The position numbers and the translations under genes were made by a program. Below are positions 1-7,435 of a DNA stretch of 12,077 nt, piece by piece (position 1 is the stretch's first letter; every line of letters starts with the position of its first letter). The stretch is from contig DATLGD010000130.1 in assembly GCA_035540755.1 (NCBI GenBank), positions 1 to 12,077 on the forward strand, read 5' to 3'. The notes beneath the pieces were generated by a model. It made no database searches. It was not told the DNA's origin and saw only the letters and a program-made list of their open reading frames with translations. Source of the stretch: DATLGD01 sp035540755. GTDB taxonomy: Bacteria; Actinomycetota; Actinomycetes; Mycobacteriales; SCTD01.

Positions 1-126
1 CAGCCGTTCCGGTCGGTCGGCGGCATCCTCTCCGGCGCCGTCGTCAACCACGCGACGCTCCCGTCGTCGAACGACGACGTCCTGCCGCCGCCGGTCCTCC
101 GTCGATCACCGCGAGCGCTGGGCTGA
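1..126 (+). CDS. 3' end of an unrecognised protein (partial)
   Basis: An open frame enters from the left edge in frame 1 and stops at TGA 124-126, giving the last 41 residues of a protein. The visible part begins QPFRSVGGILSG and ends VLRSPRALG. Codon use is typical of a real gene here, with almost every third base G or C except in the last few codons. No domain can be named from so short a tail. It runs toward moeZ, and the strong hairpin at 137-175 begins 10 bases after the stop, as expected for a real 3' end. Function is unknown; only the reading frame is supported. Confidence 0.55.
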   Translation, partial: QPFRSVGGILSGAVVNHATLPSSNDDVLPPPVLRRSPRALG

Positions 127-136
127 GCCCGGACGC

Positions 137-175
137 GACGAGGCGCCCGTCCCCTGCCGGGGCGGGCGCCTCGTC
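137..175. terminator. Hairpin between convergent genes
   Basis: A 17-bp GC-rich stem pairs 137-154 with 159-175, with one bulged T at 150 and loop TGCC. It lies between the stop of the left partial gene (126) and the stop of moeZ (185), so it can serve both strands. There is no U-tract, which is common for actinobacterial terminators. The stem was paired by eye. Confidence 0.75.
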
Positions 176-184
176 GAGCGCGGC

Positions 185-1369
185 CTAGTAGGTGGGCAGG
201 CTGGGGTCGACCTGGTTCGCCCAGGCCAGCACGCCGCCCTGCACGTGCACGGCGTTCAGGCCCGCCTGCTTCACGGCGGCCAGCGCCTCCGCCGAGCGGA
301 CGCCGCTCTTGCAGTACAGGACGATCTCCTTGTCCTGCGGCAGCTGCGACAGCGCGGCGCCGGACAGGATCTCGCCCTTCGGGATGAGGGTCGCGCCGGG
401 GACGGACACGATCTCGAACTCGGCCGGCTCGCGGACGTCGACGAGGAAGAGGTCCTCCCCCGCGTCGAGCTTGGCCTTGAGCTCGGTGGCGAGGATCGTG
501 GAGCCCTTGGCCGCGTCCTGGGCGGCCTCGGAGACGGTGCCGCAGAAGGCCTCGTAGTCGACGAGCCCGGTGATGGTCGGGTTCTTGCCGCACAGCGGGC
601 ACTCGGGGTCCTTGCGGACCTTGATCTTGCGGTACTCCATCTCGAGGGCGTCGTAGACCATGAGCGACCCGACGAGCGGCTCGCCGATGCCGGTCAGGAC
701 CTTGATCGCCTCGGTGGTCTGGATGGAGCCGATGCTGGCGCACAGGACGCCGAGCACGCCGCCCTCGGCGCAGCTCGGGACCATGCCGGGCGGCGGCGGC
801 TCCGGGTACAGGCAGCGGTAGCAGGGCGCGGTGTCGGAGCCGGTCGGCCAGAACACCGACGCCTGCCCGTCGAAGCGGTAGATCGAGCCCCACACGTAGG
901 GCTTGCCGAGGAAGTACGCGGCGTCGTTGACCATGTAGCGGGTCGCGAAGTTGTCGGTGCCGTCGACGATGAGGTCGTACTGGGCGAAGATCTCCAGCAC
1001 GTTGTCGTTGTCGAGGCGCTCCTCGTGCAGCACGACGTCGACCAGCGGGTTGATCTCCTCGATCGAGCGCTTCGCGCTCTGCGCCTTGGGTGTCCCGACG
1101 TCACTCTGGCCGTGGATCACCTGACGCTGCAGGTTGCTCTCGTCGACGACGTCGAAGTCGACGACGCCGAGCGTGCCGACGCCGGCCGCGGCCAGGTACA
1201 TCAGCGTCGGCGAGCCGAGGCCGCCGGCGCCGACGGCGAGCACGCGGGCGTTCTTCAGCCGCTTCTGCCCGGCCGTGGCGACCTCGGGGATGATCAGGTG
1301 GCGGCTGTAGCGCATGACCTCGGACCGGGTGAGGTCAGCGGCGGGCTCCACCAGCGGGGGCAGCGGCAC
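185..1369 (-). CDS. moeZ: Adenylyltransferase/sulfurtransferase MoeZ
   Basis: This cytoplasmic enzyme adenylates the C-terminal Gly-Gly of small sulfur-carrier proteins (MoaD, ThiS and CysO types) and then sulfurates it to a thiocarboxylate. The product supplies molybdopterin, thiamine or cysteine synthesis. The 394 residues hold an N-terminal ThiF/MoeB fold with the nucleotide loop GAGGLGS (47-53) and GTDNF (137-141). Two zinc Cys pairs are C183/C186 and C257/C260, and a conserved CAEGG cysteine is C200. A C-terminal rhodanese domain (about 290-394) has its active loop CKSGVRS at C353. The length matches actinobacterial MoeZ (about 390). An in-frame extension reaches 1507, but GTG 1369 is chosen because AAGGAG sits 7 nt upstream and the protein then begins VPLPPLVEPA, typical of the family. 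No carrier-protein gene is adjacent, so the substrate cannot be told. Confidence 0.96.
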   Translation of the reverse strand: MPLPPLVEPAADLTRSEVMRYSRHLIIPEVATAGQKRLKNARVLAVGAGGLGSPTLMYLAAAGVGTLGVVDFDVVDESNLQRQVIHGQSDVGTPKAQSAKRSIEEINPLVDVVLHEERLDNDNVLEIFAQYDLIVDGTDNFATRYMVNDAAYFLGKPYVWGSIYRFDGQASVFWPTGSDTAPCYRCLYPEPPPPGMVPSCAEGGVLGVLCASIGSIQTTEAIKVLTGIGEPLVGSLMVYDALEMEYRKIKVRKDPECPLCGKNPTITGLVDYEAFCGTVSEAAQDAAKGSTILATELKAKLDAGEDLFLVDVREPAEFEIVSVPGATLIPKGEILSGAALSQLPQDKEIVLYCKSGVRSAEALAAVKQAGLNAVHVQGGVLAWANQVDPSLPTY

Positions 1370-1376
1370 GGTCGGG

Positions 1377-1382
1377 CTCCTT
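1377..1382 (-). promoter_or_regulatory. Ribosome binding site of moeZ
   Basis: AAGGAG on the minus strand lies 7 nt before GTG 1369. It decides the start against the 46-codon upstream extension, which has no such site and would run across the csbD promoter region. Confidence 0.85.
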
Positions 1383-1481
1383 CGGGACGGCTCGTGTTCG
1401 GCACAAGGCTGCCAGGCCGGCGGCGATTCCCCGCGGGCCGCAGTGTGACCCTCCGCGCAGACGGTGACGGCGCGCCCAGGC

Positions 1482-1487
1482 GGGTAG
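1482..1487 (+). promoter_or_regulatory. Candidate GGGTAG -10 element of the csbD gene
   Basis: GGGTAG lies 43 nt upstream of the csbD start inside CGGGTAGGGGC (1481-1491). The same 11 bases occur before the DUF6158 gene at 11731-11741. GGGTA is the -10 core known for SigB/SigF-type stress sigma factors of actinobacteria, and CsbD genes belong to such regulons in Bacillus. I do not see a convincing GTTT-like -35 at the right distance, so the sigma assignment is inference. Confidence 0.5.
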
Positions 1488-1524
1488 GGGCCTGTCGACA
1501 GTCCCACGAGCGAAGGAGCAACCC

Positions 1525-1695
1525 ATGAGCGGCGAGGACAAGGTCGACAACAAGGCCGAGGAGTGGACCGGCAAGGCCAAGGAGCACCTCGGCGGCGCCA
1601 CCGGCAACGAGGAGATGCAGGCCGAAGGCAAGGCCGACCAGAGCAAGGGCAGCCTCAAGCAGGCCGGCGAGAAGGTCAAGGACGCCTTCACGTAG
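1525..1695 (+). CDS. CsbD family stress protein, 56 aa
   Basis: This is a small hydrophilic, lysine- and glutamate-rich protein, beginning MSGEDKVDNKAEEWTGKAKE. It shows the CsbD pattern of repeated helical K-G/A-K-E units, including a tryptophan near residue 14 and the AEGKADQSKG segment (33-42). CsbD proteins are abundant general-stress proteins of unknown biochemical role; in Bacillus subtilis csbD is SigB-controlled. The usual family length is 55-70 residues, so this is full length. The start is set by AAGGAG (1513-1518), 6 nt before ATG. It diverges from moeZ and ends 12 bases before a strong bidirectional hairpin. It is an isolated single gene, with no partner in an operon. Confidence 0.92.
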   Translation: MSGEDKVDNKAEEWTGKAKEHLGGATGNEEMQAEGKADQSKGSLKQAGEKVKDAFT

Positions 1696-1707
1696 TCCTC
1701 CGCGAGA

Positions 1708-1747
1708 CGCGACGGGCCGCGCCCCCTCCGGGGCGCGGCCCGTCGCG
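1708..1747. terminator. Perfect 18-bp bidirectional hairpin
   Basis: Bases 1708-1725 and 1730-1747 are perfectly complementary, with loop CTCC at 1726-1729. The hairpin sits between the stops of csbD (1695, +) and the coiled-coil gene (1765, -), so it can end transcription from both sides. Confidence 0.85.
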
Positions 1748-1764
1748 CGTGCGAGACCGGCGGG

Positions 1765-4266
1765 TCAGCCGCCGGGACGCCACCACGGGCGACGGCGTGG
1801 GGCGTCCTCGTCGTCCTCGTCCTCGGGGCCCTCGTCGACCTCGTGGGCCGACGTCGTGAAGGAGTTGGAGGCGGCGGCGAACCGCTGCTGCACGTCGGCG
1901 CGGGGCGTCACCGGCGGCGGACGGCGGCTCTCCGGAGCGGCCGGCGCCTCCTCCTGGTCGTCACCGGGGGCGGTCGGGGCGCTCAGGGCCCGCGGGCGTG
2001 CCGGCGGCGCCGGACGGCGAGTCGGCACCTCCTGGACCGCGGCGGCCTCGTCGAGGACCGGGTCCTCCACCTCGAGCCCGAGCCCGCGCAAGCCGGAGCG
2101 CAGCGACAGCGCGCCCGTGCGCTCCGAGGCGGACTCGACCGGCTCCTCGTCCTCCTCGGGCTCGCTGTCGGTGCCGGCCTCGTCGCCTGGGGCGGCCTCG
2201 TCGCCGGCGGCCTCGTCCTCGGCGGCCTCGTCCCCGGCGGCCTCGTCCCCGGCGGCCTCGAGTGCCGAGTCCTCGGCCTCGTCGACGCGGCCGTCCCCGT
2301 TCGGCTGGACCACCTCCTGCTGGACCGCGTCCTGCTGTGCCACGTCCTGCTGCGCCACGTCCTCCTGAGCCTCGTCCGGCTCGATCCCGCCCGTGCCGAC
2401 GAGGTCGTCAGGAGCCGCTGCGGGCCCGCCTTCGGCCTGGGGCTCCTGGCCGCTGGCCGCCGCCAGCTCGGCGTCGGCCTGCTCGTCCAGCAGGTCCTCG
2501 CCCTCGCGCTGGTCGCTCGCGGACTGCTCGGCGACCCGGCCGGCGGACTCGTCGTCACCCTCCCCGGCGTCGGTGTCGGCCTCCCCGGCCTCGGCATCGA
2601 TCTCGTCCGCGTCGAGCGCGACCGCGGGATCATCCGCGTCGGCCGCGGGCGCAGCCGCGTCCTCGACTCCCGCCGCCTCGCCCTGCTCCGTCCCGGCCGG
2701 AGGCGGCGTCGGGGCGGACGGTTCGGCGTCGGCCTGCCCGGCCGCCCGCGCGGCGGCGAGGCCGGGCAGCGGCACGGCCGTGGTGAGGTCCTCGCCGCTC
2801 CCGGCGTCGACAGCCGCAGCGGGTGCGGCCGCCGAGGGGCGGGTGGGACGACGCCGCCGCAGCAGCGCCTCGGCGAGGGCCAGGATCGCCTCGTCCACGT
2901 GCGCGCTCATCCGCCGCTCGCTCTCGGCGGTGGCGGCCCGGACGCGCTCGGTGAGGCCGTTCTGCACGCTTGCGGTGACGGTGCTCGCCACCTGGTCGAC
3001 GAGGACTGCGGCGACCCGGGTCAGCACGACCTCGGCGACGCGGGGCGCGAGCGCGTCGACGATGCGGTCACCCACCTTGCCGCTGACGGCGCTCGCGACC
3101 GCGTCGGCAGAGGGCACCTCGACGGCATCGAGGCGGCCGCCGAGGTCCTCGACGTCGTCGCGCAGGGAGGTCAGCCCGAGCAGCAGCGACGGCGTCGTCG
3201 AGTCGTCGCGGATCTCGCTGAGGGCGGCGCCGAGCGCGGCCACCTCGTCGCGCAGCGGCCCGAGGACGTCGAGCCGGTTCGCGACGAGCGCGACGTCGGC
3301 CGCCACGCCCGGGACGGCGCCCGCGGCCGAGTCCACGCTGCCCAGCCGCTCGGCGATCTCACCGAGCCGGGCCTCCAGGCCCGCCAGCCGCTGCTCGAGC
3401 GTGCCGAGGCGCTCCATCGCCGGGCCGCCCTGGGCGACCTCGTCGAGGCGGGTGCGCACCGGCCCGAGCAGGTCCTCGAGGTCCTGCCGCTCGAGCGTCG
3501 GCCGGGACGCCAGCTGCTCGAGGCTGTCGAGCCGGTCGCCGACGGCGACGACGAGGGAGTCCCGGGACCGCGTGACGTCGGCGGAGGTGGCGAGGGAGGC
3601 CACCTTGTCCGCGACCGCCCCGAGCTCGGGACGCAGCGCCTCGACGCCGGCGGTGCGCGCCGACAGGTCGGCCAGCGCGGACCGGATCTCGCCGAGCGGA
3701 GCCAGGCGGTCGTGCAGGCCGGCCAGCTCGCCCTGGACGGCGGCCAGCGCGTCGGGGAAGGACGACAGCGACTCGAGGGCCGACGTCACCCGCTCCAGGG
3801 CCGTGCCCTGCGCGGCGACGTCGGCGCCCAGGGCGCCCATGCGCACGGCGAGCGCCTCGGTGCCCGCGCTGCTCGCCGCGGCGGCCTCCGACGCTGAGGC
3901 GCCTTGCTCGTCGAGCCGCCGCGCGACGGCCTCGAGCCGCTCCGCCAGGCCCCCGGTCGACCGGCGCAGCTCGGTGGTGAGGGAGCCGAGGTCGCCGGCC
4001 AGCTGCTCGACCCGGTCCCCCGAGGCCGCGGCGCGCAGCTGCTCCTCCAGCCCGGCCACCTGCAGCCGCAGGTCGCCGAGCACCGCCGAGACCTGGCGCT
4101 GCTCGGAGACCTGCTCCTCGACCGCGCGCGACAGCAGCGCCTGCATCCGCTCGGCGACCGGGCCGCCCGACGGCGGTCCTGCGGGCGCCGCGGGCGACAT
4201 GCCCGGCACGGCGGCGGGGCCGCCCGGTGTGCCGGGGCCGGTGCCCCGACCCGTCGTCTCGCTCAC
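1765..4266 (-). CDS. Large coiled-coil protein with acidic low-complexity tail (unknown)
   Basis: I do not recognise this 833-residue protein as a named family. A Pro/Gly-rich start (1-35) is followed by a long run of leucine-rich heptad-like units, such as LEEQL and LEQRLAGLEARLGEIAERLG, over about 37-385. A predicted amphipathic helical stretch (390-465) precedes an Arg patch, RRRR (470-473). A strongly acidic Ala/Glu/Asp tail (about 480-730) contains two pentapeptide repeat tracts. The basic, aromatic end is RRRPWWRPGG. I see no signal peptide or membrane segment, so it should be cytoplasmic. A scaffold or cytoskeletal role is possible but unproven. GTG 4266 is chosen because GGGAGG lies just upstream; an ATG at 4329 in the same frame has no better site. 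It is a stand-alone transcription unit ending at the 1708-1747 hairpin. Confidence 0.85.
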   Translation of the reverse strand: MSETTGRGTGPGTPGGPAAVPGMSPAAPAGPPSGGPVAERMQALLSRAVEEQVSEQRQVSAVLGDLRLQVAGLEEQLRAAASGDRVEQLAGDLGSLTTELRRSTGGLAERLEAVARRLDEQGASASEAAAASSAGTEALAVRMGALGADVAAQGTALERVTSALESLSSFPDALAAVQGELAGLHDRLAPLGEIRSALADLSARTAGVEALRPELGAVADKVASLATSADVTRSRDSLVVAVGDRLDSLEQLASRPTLERQDLEDLLGPVRTRLDEVAQGGPAMERLGTLEQRLAGLEARLGEIAERLGSVDSAAGAVPGVAADVALVANRLDVLGPLRDEVAALGAALSEIRDDSTTPSLLLGLTSLRDDVEDLGGRLDAVEVPSADAVASAVSGKVGDRIVDALAPRVAEVVLTRVAAVLVDQVASTVTASVQNGLTERVRAATAESERRMSAHVDEAILALAEALLRRRRPTRPSAAAPAAAVDAGSGEDLTTAVPLPGLAAARAAGQADAEPSAPTPPPAGTEQGEAAGVEDAAAPAADADDPAVALDADEIDAEAGEADTDAGEGDDESAGRVAEQSASDQREGEDLLDEQADAELAAASGQEPQAEGGPAAAPDDLVGTGGIEPDEAQEDVAQQDVAQQDAVQQEVVQPNGDGRVDEAEDSALEAAGDEAAGDEAAEDEAAGDEAAPGDEAGTDSEPEEDEEPVESASERTGALSLRSGLRGLGLEVEDPVLDEAAAVQEVPTRRPAPPARPRALSAPTAPGDDQEEAPAAPESRRPPPVTPRADVQQRFAAASNSFTTSAHEVDEGPEDEDDEDAPRRRPWWRPGG
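2192..2262. repeat. 15-bp tandem repeat, about 4.7 copies, inside the coiled-coil gene
   Basis: Units of the form GCGGCCTCGTCSYCG start at 2192, 2207, 2222, 2237 and 2252 (the last partial). Two adjacent copies, 2222-2236 and 2237-2251, are identical. On the coding strand they give an EAAGD-type pentapeptide run in the acidic tail. The frame is kept, so changes in copy number would lengthen or shorten the tail without breaking the protein. Confidence 0.85.
2302..2376. repeat. Second 15-bp tandem repeat, five diverged copies
   Basis: Units begin at 2302, 2317, 2332, 2347 and 2362, and the middle copies read CTGCTGYGCCACGTC. On the coding strand they encode DEAQE, DVAQQ, DVAQQ, DAVQQ and EVVQP in that order. 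This is a separate repeat from the 2192 tract, with a different sequence but the same 15-bp period. Confidence 0.8.
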
Positions 4267-4429
4267 GTCGTTCCTCCCGCTCGTCCTGCCCTCGACCGTC
4301 GTGCCGCACGGCGACGCCGATGATCGCACCCGCCGCCGGGCGATGCGGACGCGACGCGGCGAAAGGGCATGCCCGGCCTCCCGGACGCCGTCGAGGCCGC
4401 CGCGACCGGACCGCTGCGCCGGGGGCCGC
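4267..4429 (-). other. Intergenic region between the S51-like gene and the coiled-coil gene
   Basis: This stretch holds the ribosome binding site GGAGG (4273-4277 on the minus strand, 6 nt before GTG 4266). It also holds a 10-bp palindrome GGGCATGCCC (4365-4374) and a weak 7-bp stem pairing 4374-4380 with 4393-4399. The stem could be a poor terminator for the S51-like gene. I see no confident -10/-35 pair for the coiled-coil gene. Confidence 0.4.
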
Positions 4430-5173
4430 TCAGCGATCCACCCCGAGGGCCAGGGTCGAGCCCGGCAGCAGCTCCTGCCCCGAGCCGACCTCGCAGCTGG
4501 CCGAGCGCCCGAGCGCCGTCAGCCGGGGTCCCTCCACGAGCACGCCCGACTCCTCCGGCAGGCCGAGGACCCGGAGCGGCTCCGCGACGGTGGCCGACAC
4601 GGCGCGCAGCCAGTCGCCGCGGCTGCTGCCGCCGCTCCAGTGCGGCACGACGAGCGCGCCCGGCACGAGCCCGAGTCCGCGCACGACAGCCGGGCCGTGC
4701 TCGCCGCGCCGATCGGGCAGCACCGCCCAGGCGCACAGCACCATCGCGCCCGCGCTGGCGCCCGAGACCGCCACCCCCCGGCGCACCAGGTCGACGAGCA
4801 CGCCGCCGACCGGGGTCGCGTGCAGCGCCTCGATCAGCCGGGACGGGGAGCCGCCGGCGAGGATCAGCAGCTGAGCATCCGACATCGCCTCGGCCGCGCC
4901 GTCGGGGTCGGTGCGGGCGTCCGGGGCGGCCACCGCGTCGGCACCCAGCCGCGCGTAGTGCGCCACGCCGCGCGCAGCCGCGGTGTCGTGCTCCCGGCCC
5001 TCGGCGCCGGCGAGCGCCACGACGACCACCCGGACCGGGGCCGCCCCGGCGGCCGCTCCCCCGGCCACCCGGCGCACGACCCGGACGTCCATCGGCCGGC
5101 AGCCCGGTGAGAACTCGCCGCCGCCCTGCAGGCAGATCAGCCCCACCGGCGGGCTCGGCGCGCCGGCCGTCAC
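4430..5173 (-). CDS. Peptidase S51 / type 1 glutamine amidotransferase-like protein
   Basis: The 247 residues resemble the S51 fold (dipeptidase E and cyanophycinase relatives). An N-terminal LQGGGEFSPGC segment (15-25) is followed by a strand VRVVVVALAGAEG (48-59) and LILAGGSPSRL (103-113). The nucleophile elbow GASAGAM has its serine at S140. A histidine in VVPHWSGG (H178) matches the place of the PepE catalytic histidine. Cyanophycinases cut Asp-Arg polymers and PepE cuts Asp-X dipeptides; the substrate here is unknown, and no cyanophycin synthetase gene is in view. GTG 5173 is chosen: a GAGG site lies close upstream, and the start is only 7 nt after the phosphatase stop, which suggests translational coupling. 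An in-frame ATG (M29 of this numbering) would lose the first conserved Gly-rich strand. Confidence 0.82.
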   Translation of the reverse strand: MTAGAPSPPVGLICLQGGGEFSPGCRPMDVRVVRRVAGGAAAGAAPVRVVVVALAGAEGREHDTAAARGVAHYARLGADAVAAPDARTDPDGAAEAMSDAQLLILAGGSPSRLIEALHATPVGGVLVDLVRRGVAVSGASAGAMVLCAWAVLPDRRGEHGPAVVRGLGLVPGALVVPHWSGGSSRGDWLRAVSATVAEPLRVLGLPEESGVLVEGPRLTALGRSASCEVGSGQELLPGSTLALGVDR

Positions 5174-5180
5174 GCTGCCC

Positions 5181-7418
5181 TCACTGCGCGGCGCGGCGAA
5201 GCACGAGCAGCGCGACGTCGTCGTCGGCGCCAGCGAGCCGACCCGTCGCCGCGAGCACGTGGTCGGCCACCTCCTCCGGCGGGCGCCGCACGTCGTCGAG
5301 CGCTGCCCGGAGCCGCTCGAGCCCGGCGCCGAGCGGCTCGTCGCGGTTCTCGACCAGGCCGTCGGTGAAAAGGACCAGCGTCCCGTCGGGAGGCACCTCG
5401 GACGAGGTCTCGACGTAGTCGCCGGGGAAGGTGCCCAGCGGCGGTCCCGGGGCCACGTCGAGGAAGGCCGGCGGCTCCCCGGGAACCGCCAGCAGCGGCG
5501 GCGGGTGCCCCGCTGACGCGACCGCCAGCCGGCCGGTCGAGGGCTCCAGCCGGGCCACCAGGAGCGTCGCGAGGTCGAGGTCGAGCAGGACGTCGGTCGA
5601 CCGCGCCAGTCGGGCCAGCAGCTGCCCCGGGCCATGGCCCTCGAGGGCCAGCGCGGCGACGATCGCGCGCAGCTGCCCCATCCGGGCGGCGCTGCGCATG
5701 CCGTGGCCCATGACGTCGCCCATCGCCAGCACGAGCGCTCCGTCGACGACCACGCCCTGGTACCAGTCGCCGCCGACGAAGGCGCCGTCGTCGCCGGGCA
5801 GGTAACGGGCGGCCACCTCCACACCCGGCAGCGCCGGGACGTCGCGCGGCAGCAGGCTGCGCTGCAGCGTGATGCCCGTCTTGCGCTCGGCGCGGTAGAG
5901 CAGCGCGTTGTCGAGGGCGACGGCGGCCCGGCCGGCGAGGTCGAGCAGCAGCGCCCGGTCGAGCACCCCGGTGAGCGGCTCGGCCACCGACAGCGCGCCG
6001 AGGCGCCGGCCGCGGCTCAGCAGCGGGACGGTGAACGCCCGGCCGACCTGCAGCTGCTCGAGCCGCCCCAGCAGCCCCGGACTGAAGTCGAAGCTCCGGA
6101 TCACCTCGGGGCCCACCTCCGGCAGCCACTCGGGAACGCCGGTGCGCAGGACCGCCCCGACGCCGTGCGGGTCGTCGGTGGTGAGAGGGAGCGCCGCCAT
6201 CAGCGCCTCCAACCCCTCCTGCTGCTGCGCGTCCGCGTGCTGCACGAGCACCGGCACGACGGCGCGGGACGAGGTCACGGCACCGACGTCACCGCCGAGG
6301 GCGTCCGCCACCTCCACCGGAGCCGCGACGACGAGCCAGCGCCCCATCGCCGGGACGAGGGTGCCGGCCAGCGTCTGCAGCACCTGCTGCGGCTCCAGCG
6401 ACTCCCCGAGCCGGGAGGTCGCCTCGACCAGCAGGGACAGCCGGGTGTTGGCCGCCTCGGCGGCCGCGTACGCGCGCTCCCGCTCGACCACGGCCTGCTC
6501 GCGCTCGCGGGCGTCGCGCTCCCGCTGCTCCTGCGCCAGGTGCCGCGCCGTCGCGTCGTACGCGGCACCGAGCATCCGGTCACCGCCGCTCGCGCCCCTC
6601 AGGACGCGACCGCGCGCCTCGACCCACCGCACACCGCCGTCGGGCAGCACCACGCGGTAGTCGGCGGCGAGCTCCCCTGAGGTGCGCGCCCGCTGGATCG
6701 CCGCGTCGACGGCGGCCCGGTCGTCCGGGTGGAGCCGCGCGGTGAAGCTGTCGATGTCGGAGGTGAAGGTCTCGCGGTCGTAGCCGAACAGCGCGACCAG
6801 CCGGTCGTCCCAGGTGAGGACCCCGGTCTGGAGGTCCCAGTCGAAGCTGCCGATGTCGGCCGCCGACAGCGCCAGGTCGAGGCGGGCCGCCGAGGTCGCG
6901 ACCTCGAGGGTGACCGCCCGCAGCTCGAGCTCGGCGACGACGGCCGCAGCCAGCTCGCCGAGGATCCCGACCTGCTCCGGCGACCAGGTACGCGGCTGCG
7001 GGTCGAAGACGCACAGCGCGCCGAGGAGCAGGCCGCTGCGGTCGGACAGCGGCACGCCCAGGTAGGCGCCGACGGCGCCCTGCACGACCGGCGGCAGCAG
7101 CCGGACGCGGTCGTCGGCCGACGCGTCGGAGACGGCCAGCGGAGCGCCGGAGCGGAGCGTGACCGTGCAGAGGCTGTCCTCCGCGGGCCCGGTGAGCTGC
7201 TCCGGCTCGGCGTCGAGCCCCGCCAGGCTGGCGACGTGCTGACGGTCGGTCAGGAGCGACACCTGCGCGTACTGCGCGCCGAGCAGCAGCGCGGCCAGCG
7301 CCGTCAGCCGGTCCAGGCCCTCGGACCGGGTCCCCGGCCCGAGCAGCCGGGCGACGGCGGCCTGGCGGGTGGGATCGGTGAGGACGTCGTGGGCGCTCTC
7401 GAGCCCGATCGACGACAC
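5181..7418 (-). CDS. GAF-PAS-GAF-SpoIIE serine/threonine phosphatase
   Basis: This 745-residue cytoplasmic sensor phosphatase is of the RsbU/RsbP type, which dephosphorylates anti-sigma antagonists to release stress sigma factors. The order is GAF (about 20-165, with LGVPLSDRSGLLLGALCVFD), a PAS_3 domain (about 180-295, with GSFDWDLQTG and LHPDDR), and an Arg/Glu-rich helical linker (295-325). A second GAF (about 325-505) precedes the PPM/SpoIIE domain (about 510-745). Metal and active-site motifs are intact: GGDWY with D551, GDVMGHG with D568, AGHPPP (636-641), TDGLVE with D686 and DDDVALL (732-738). No membrane segment is seen. The start is uncertain. GTG 7418 lies 17 nt after the kinase stop, and a TTG eight codons... 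upstream overlapping that stop is the alternative; neither has a strong ribosome site. It is in one operon with the kinase. Confidence 0.92.
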   Translation of the reverse strand: MSSIGLESAHDVLTDPTRQAAVARLLGPGTRSEGLDRLTALAALLLGAQYAQVSLLTDRQHVASLAGLDAEPEQLTGPAEDSLCTVTLRSGAPLAVSDASADDRVRLLPPVVQGAVGAYLGVPLSDRSGLLLGALCVFDPQPRTWSPEQVGILGELAAAVVAELELRAVTLEVATSAARLDLALSAADIGSFDWDLQTGVLTWDDRLVALFGYDRETFTSDIDSFTARLHPDDRAAVDAAIQRARTSGELAADYRVVLPDGGVRWVEARGRVLRGASGGDRMLGAAYDATARHLAQEQRERDAREREQAVVERERAYAAAEAANTRLSLLVEATSRLGESLEPQQVLQTLAGTLVPAMGRWLVVAAPVEVADALGGDVGAVTSSRAVVPVLVQHADAQQQEGLEALMAALPLTTDDPHGVGAVLRTGVPEWLPEVGPEVIRSFDFSPGLLGRLEQLQVGRAFTVPLLSRGRRLGALSVAEPLTGVLDRALLLDLAGRAAVALDNALLYRAERKTGITLQRSLLPRDVPALPGVEVAARYLPGDDGAFVGGDWYQGVVVDGALVLAMGDVMGHGMRSAARMGQLRAIVAALALEGHGPGQLLARLARSTDVLLDLDLATLLVARLEPSTGRLAVASAGHPPPLLAVPGEPPAFLDVAPGPPLGTFPGDYVETSSEVPPDGTLVLFTDGLVENRDEPLGAGLERLRAALDDVRRPPEEVADHVLAATGRLAGADDDVALLVLRRAAQ

Positions 7419-7435
7419 GGCGTCCGCTGCAGGGC

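Noticed and set aside
1370..1507. 46-codon upstream extension of moeZ
   Set aside because: GTG 1369 has a strong AAGGAG and the family N terminus. The extension has no conserved sequence and covers the csbD promoter.
245..1528. A 427-codon + strand open frame across moeZ
   Set aside because: It is antisense to an unmistakable MoeZ with intact catalytic motifs, and its product is low-complexity Arg/Asp/Val/Leu.
2192..2376. Possible CRISPR-like array
   Set aside because: The 15-bp units are directly adjacent without spacers and keep the reading frame of a protein gene.
1843..3897. A 684-codon + strand open frame antisense to the coiled-coil gene
   Set aside because: The Gly/Arg/Leu-rich product has no motif, and the opposite strand has the good ribosome site, coiled-coil pattern and codon bias.
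4374..4399. Terminator after the S51-like gene
   Set aside because: It is only a 7-bp stem with a 12-nt loop, far weaker than the other three hairpins in the window, so it is mentioned only within the intergenic entry.
2393..5110. A 905-codon open frame on the + strand
   Set aside because: It lies antisense to the coiled-coil gene and the S51-like gene and crosses their intergenic region. Its composition is Ser/Arg/Ala-rich without domains. Such long antisense frames are normal at this GC content.
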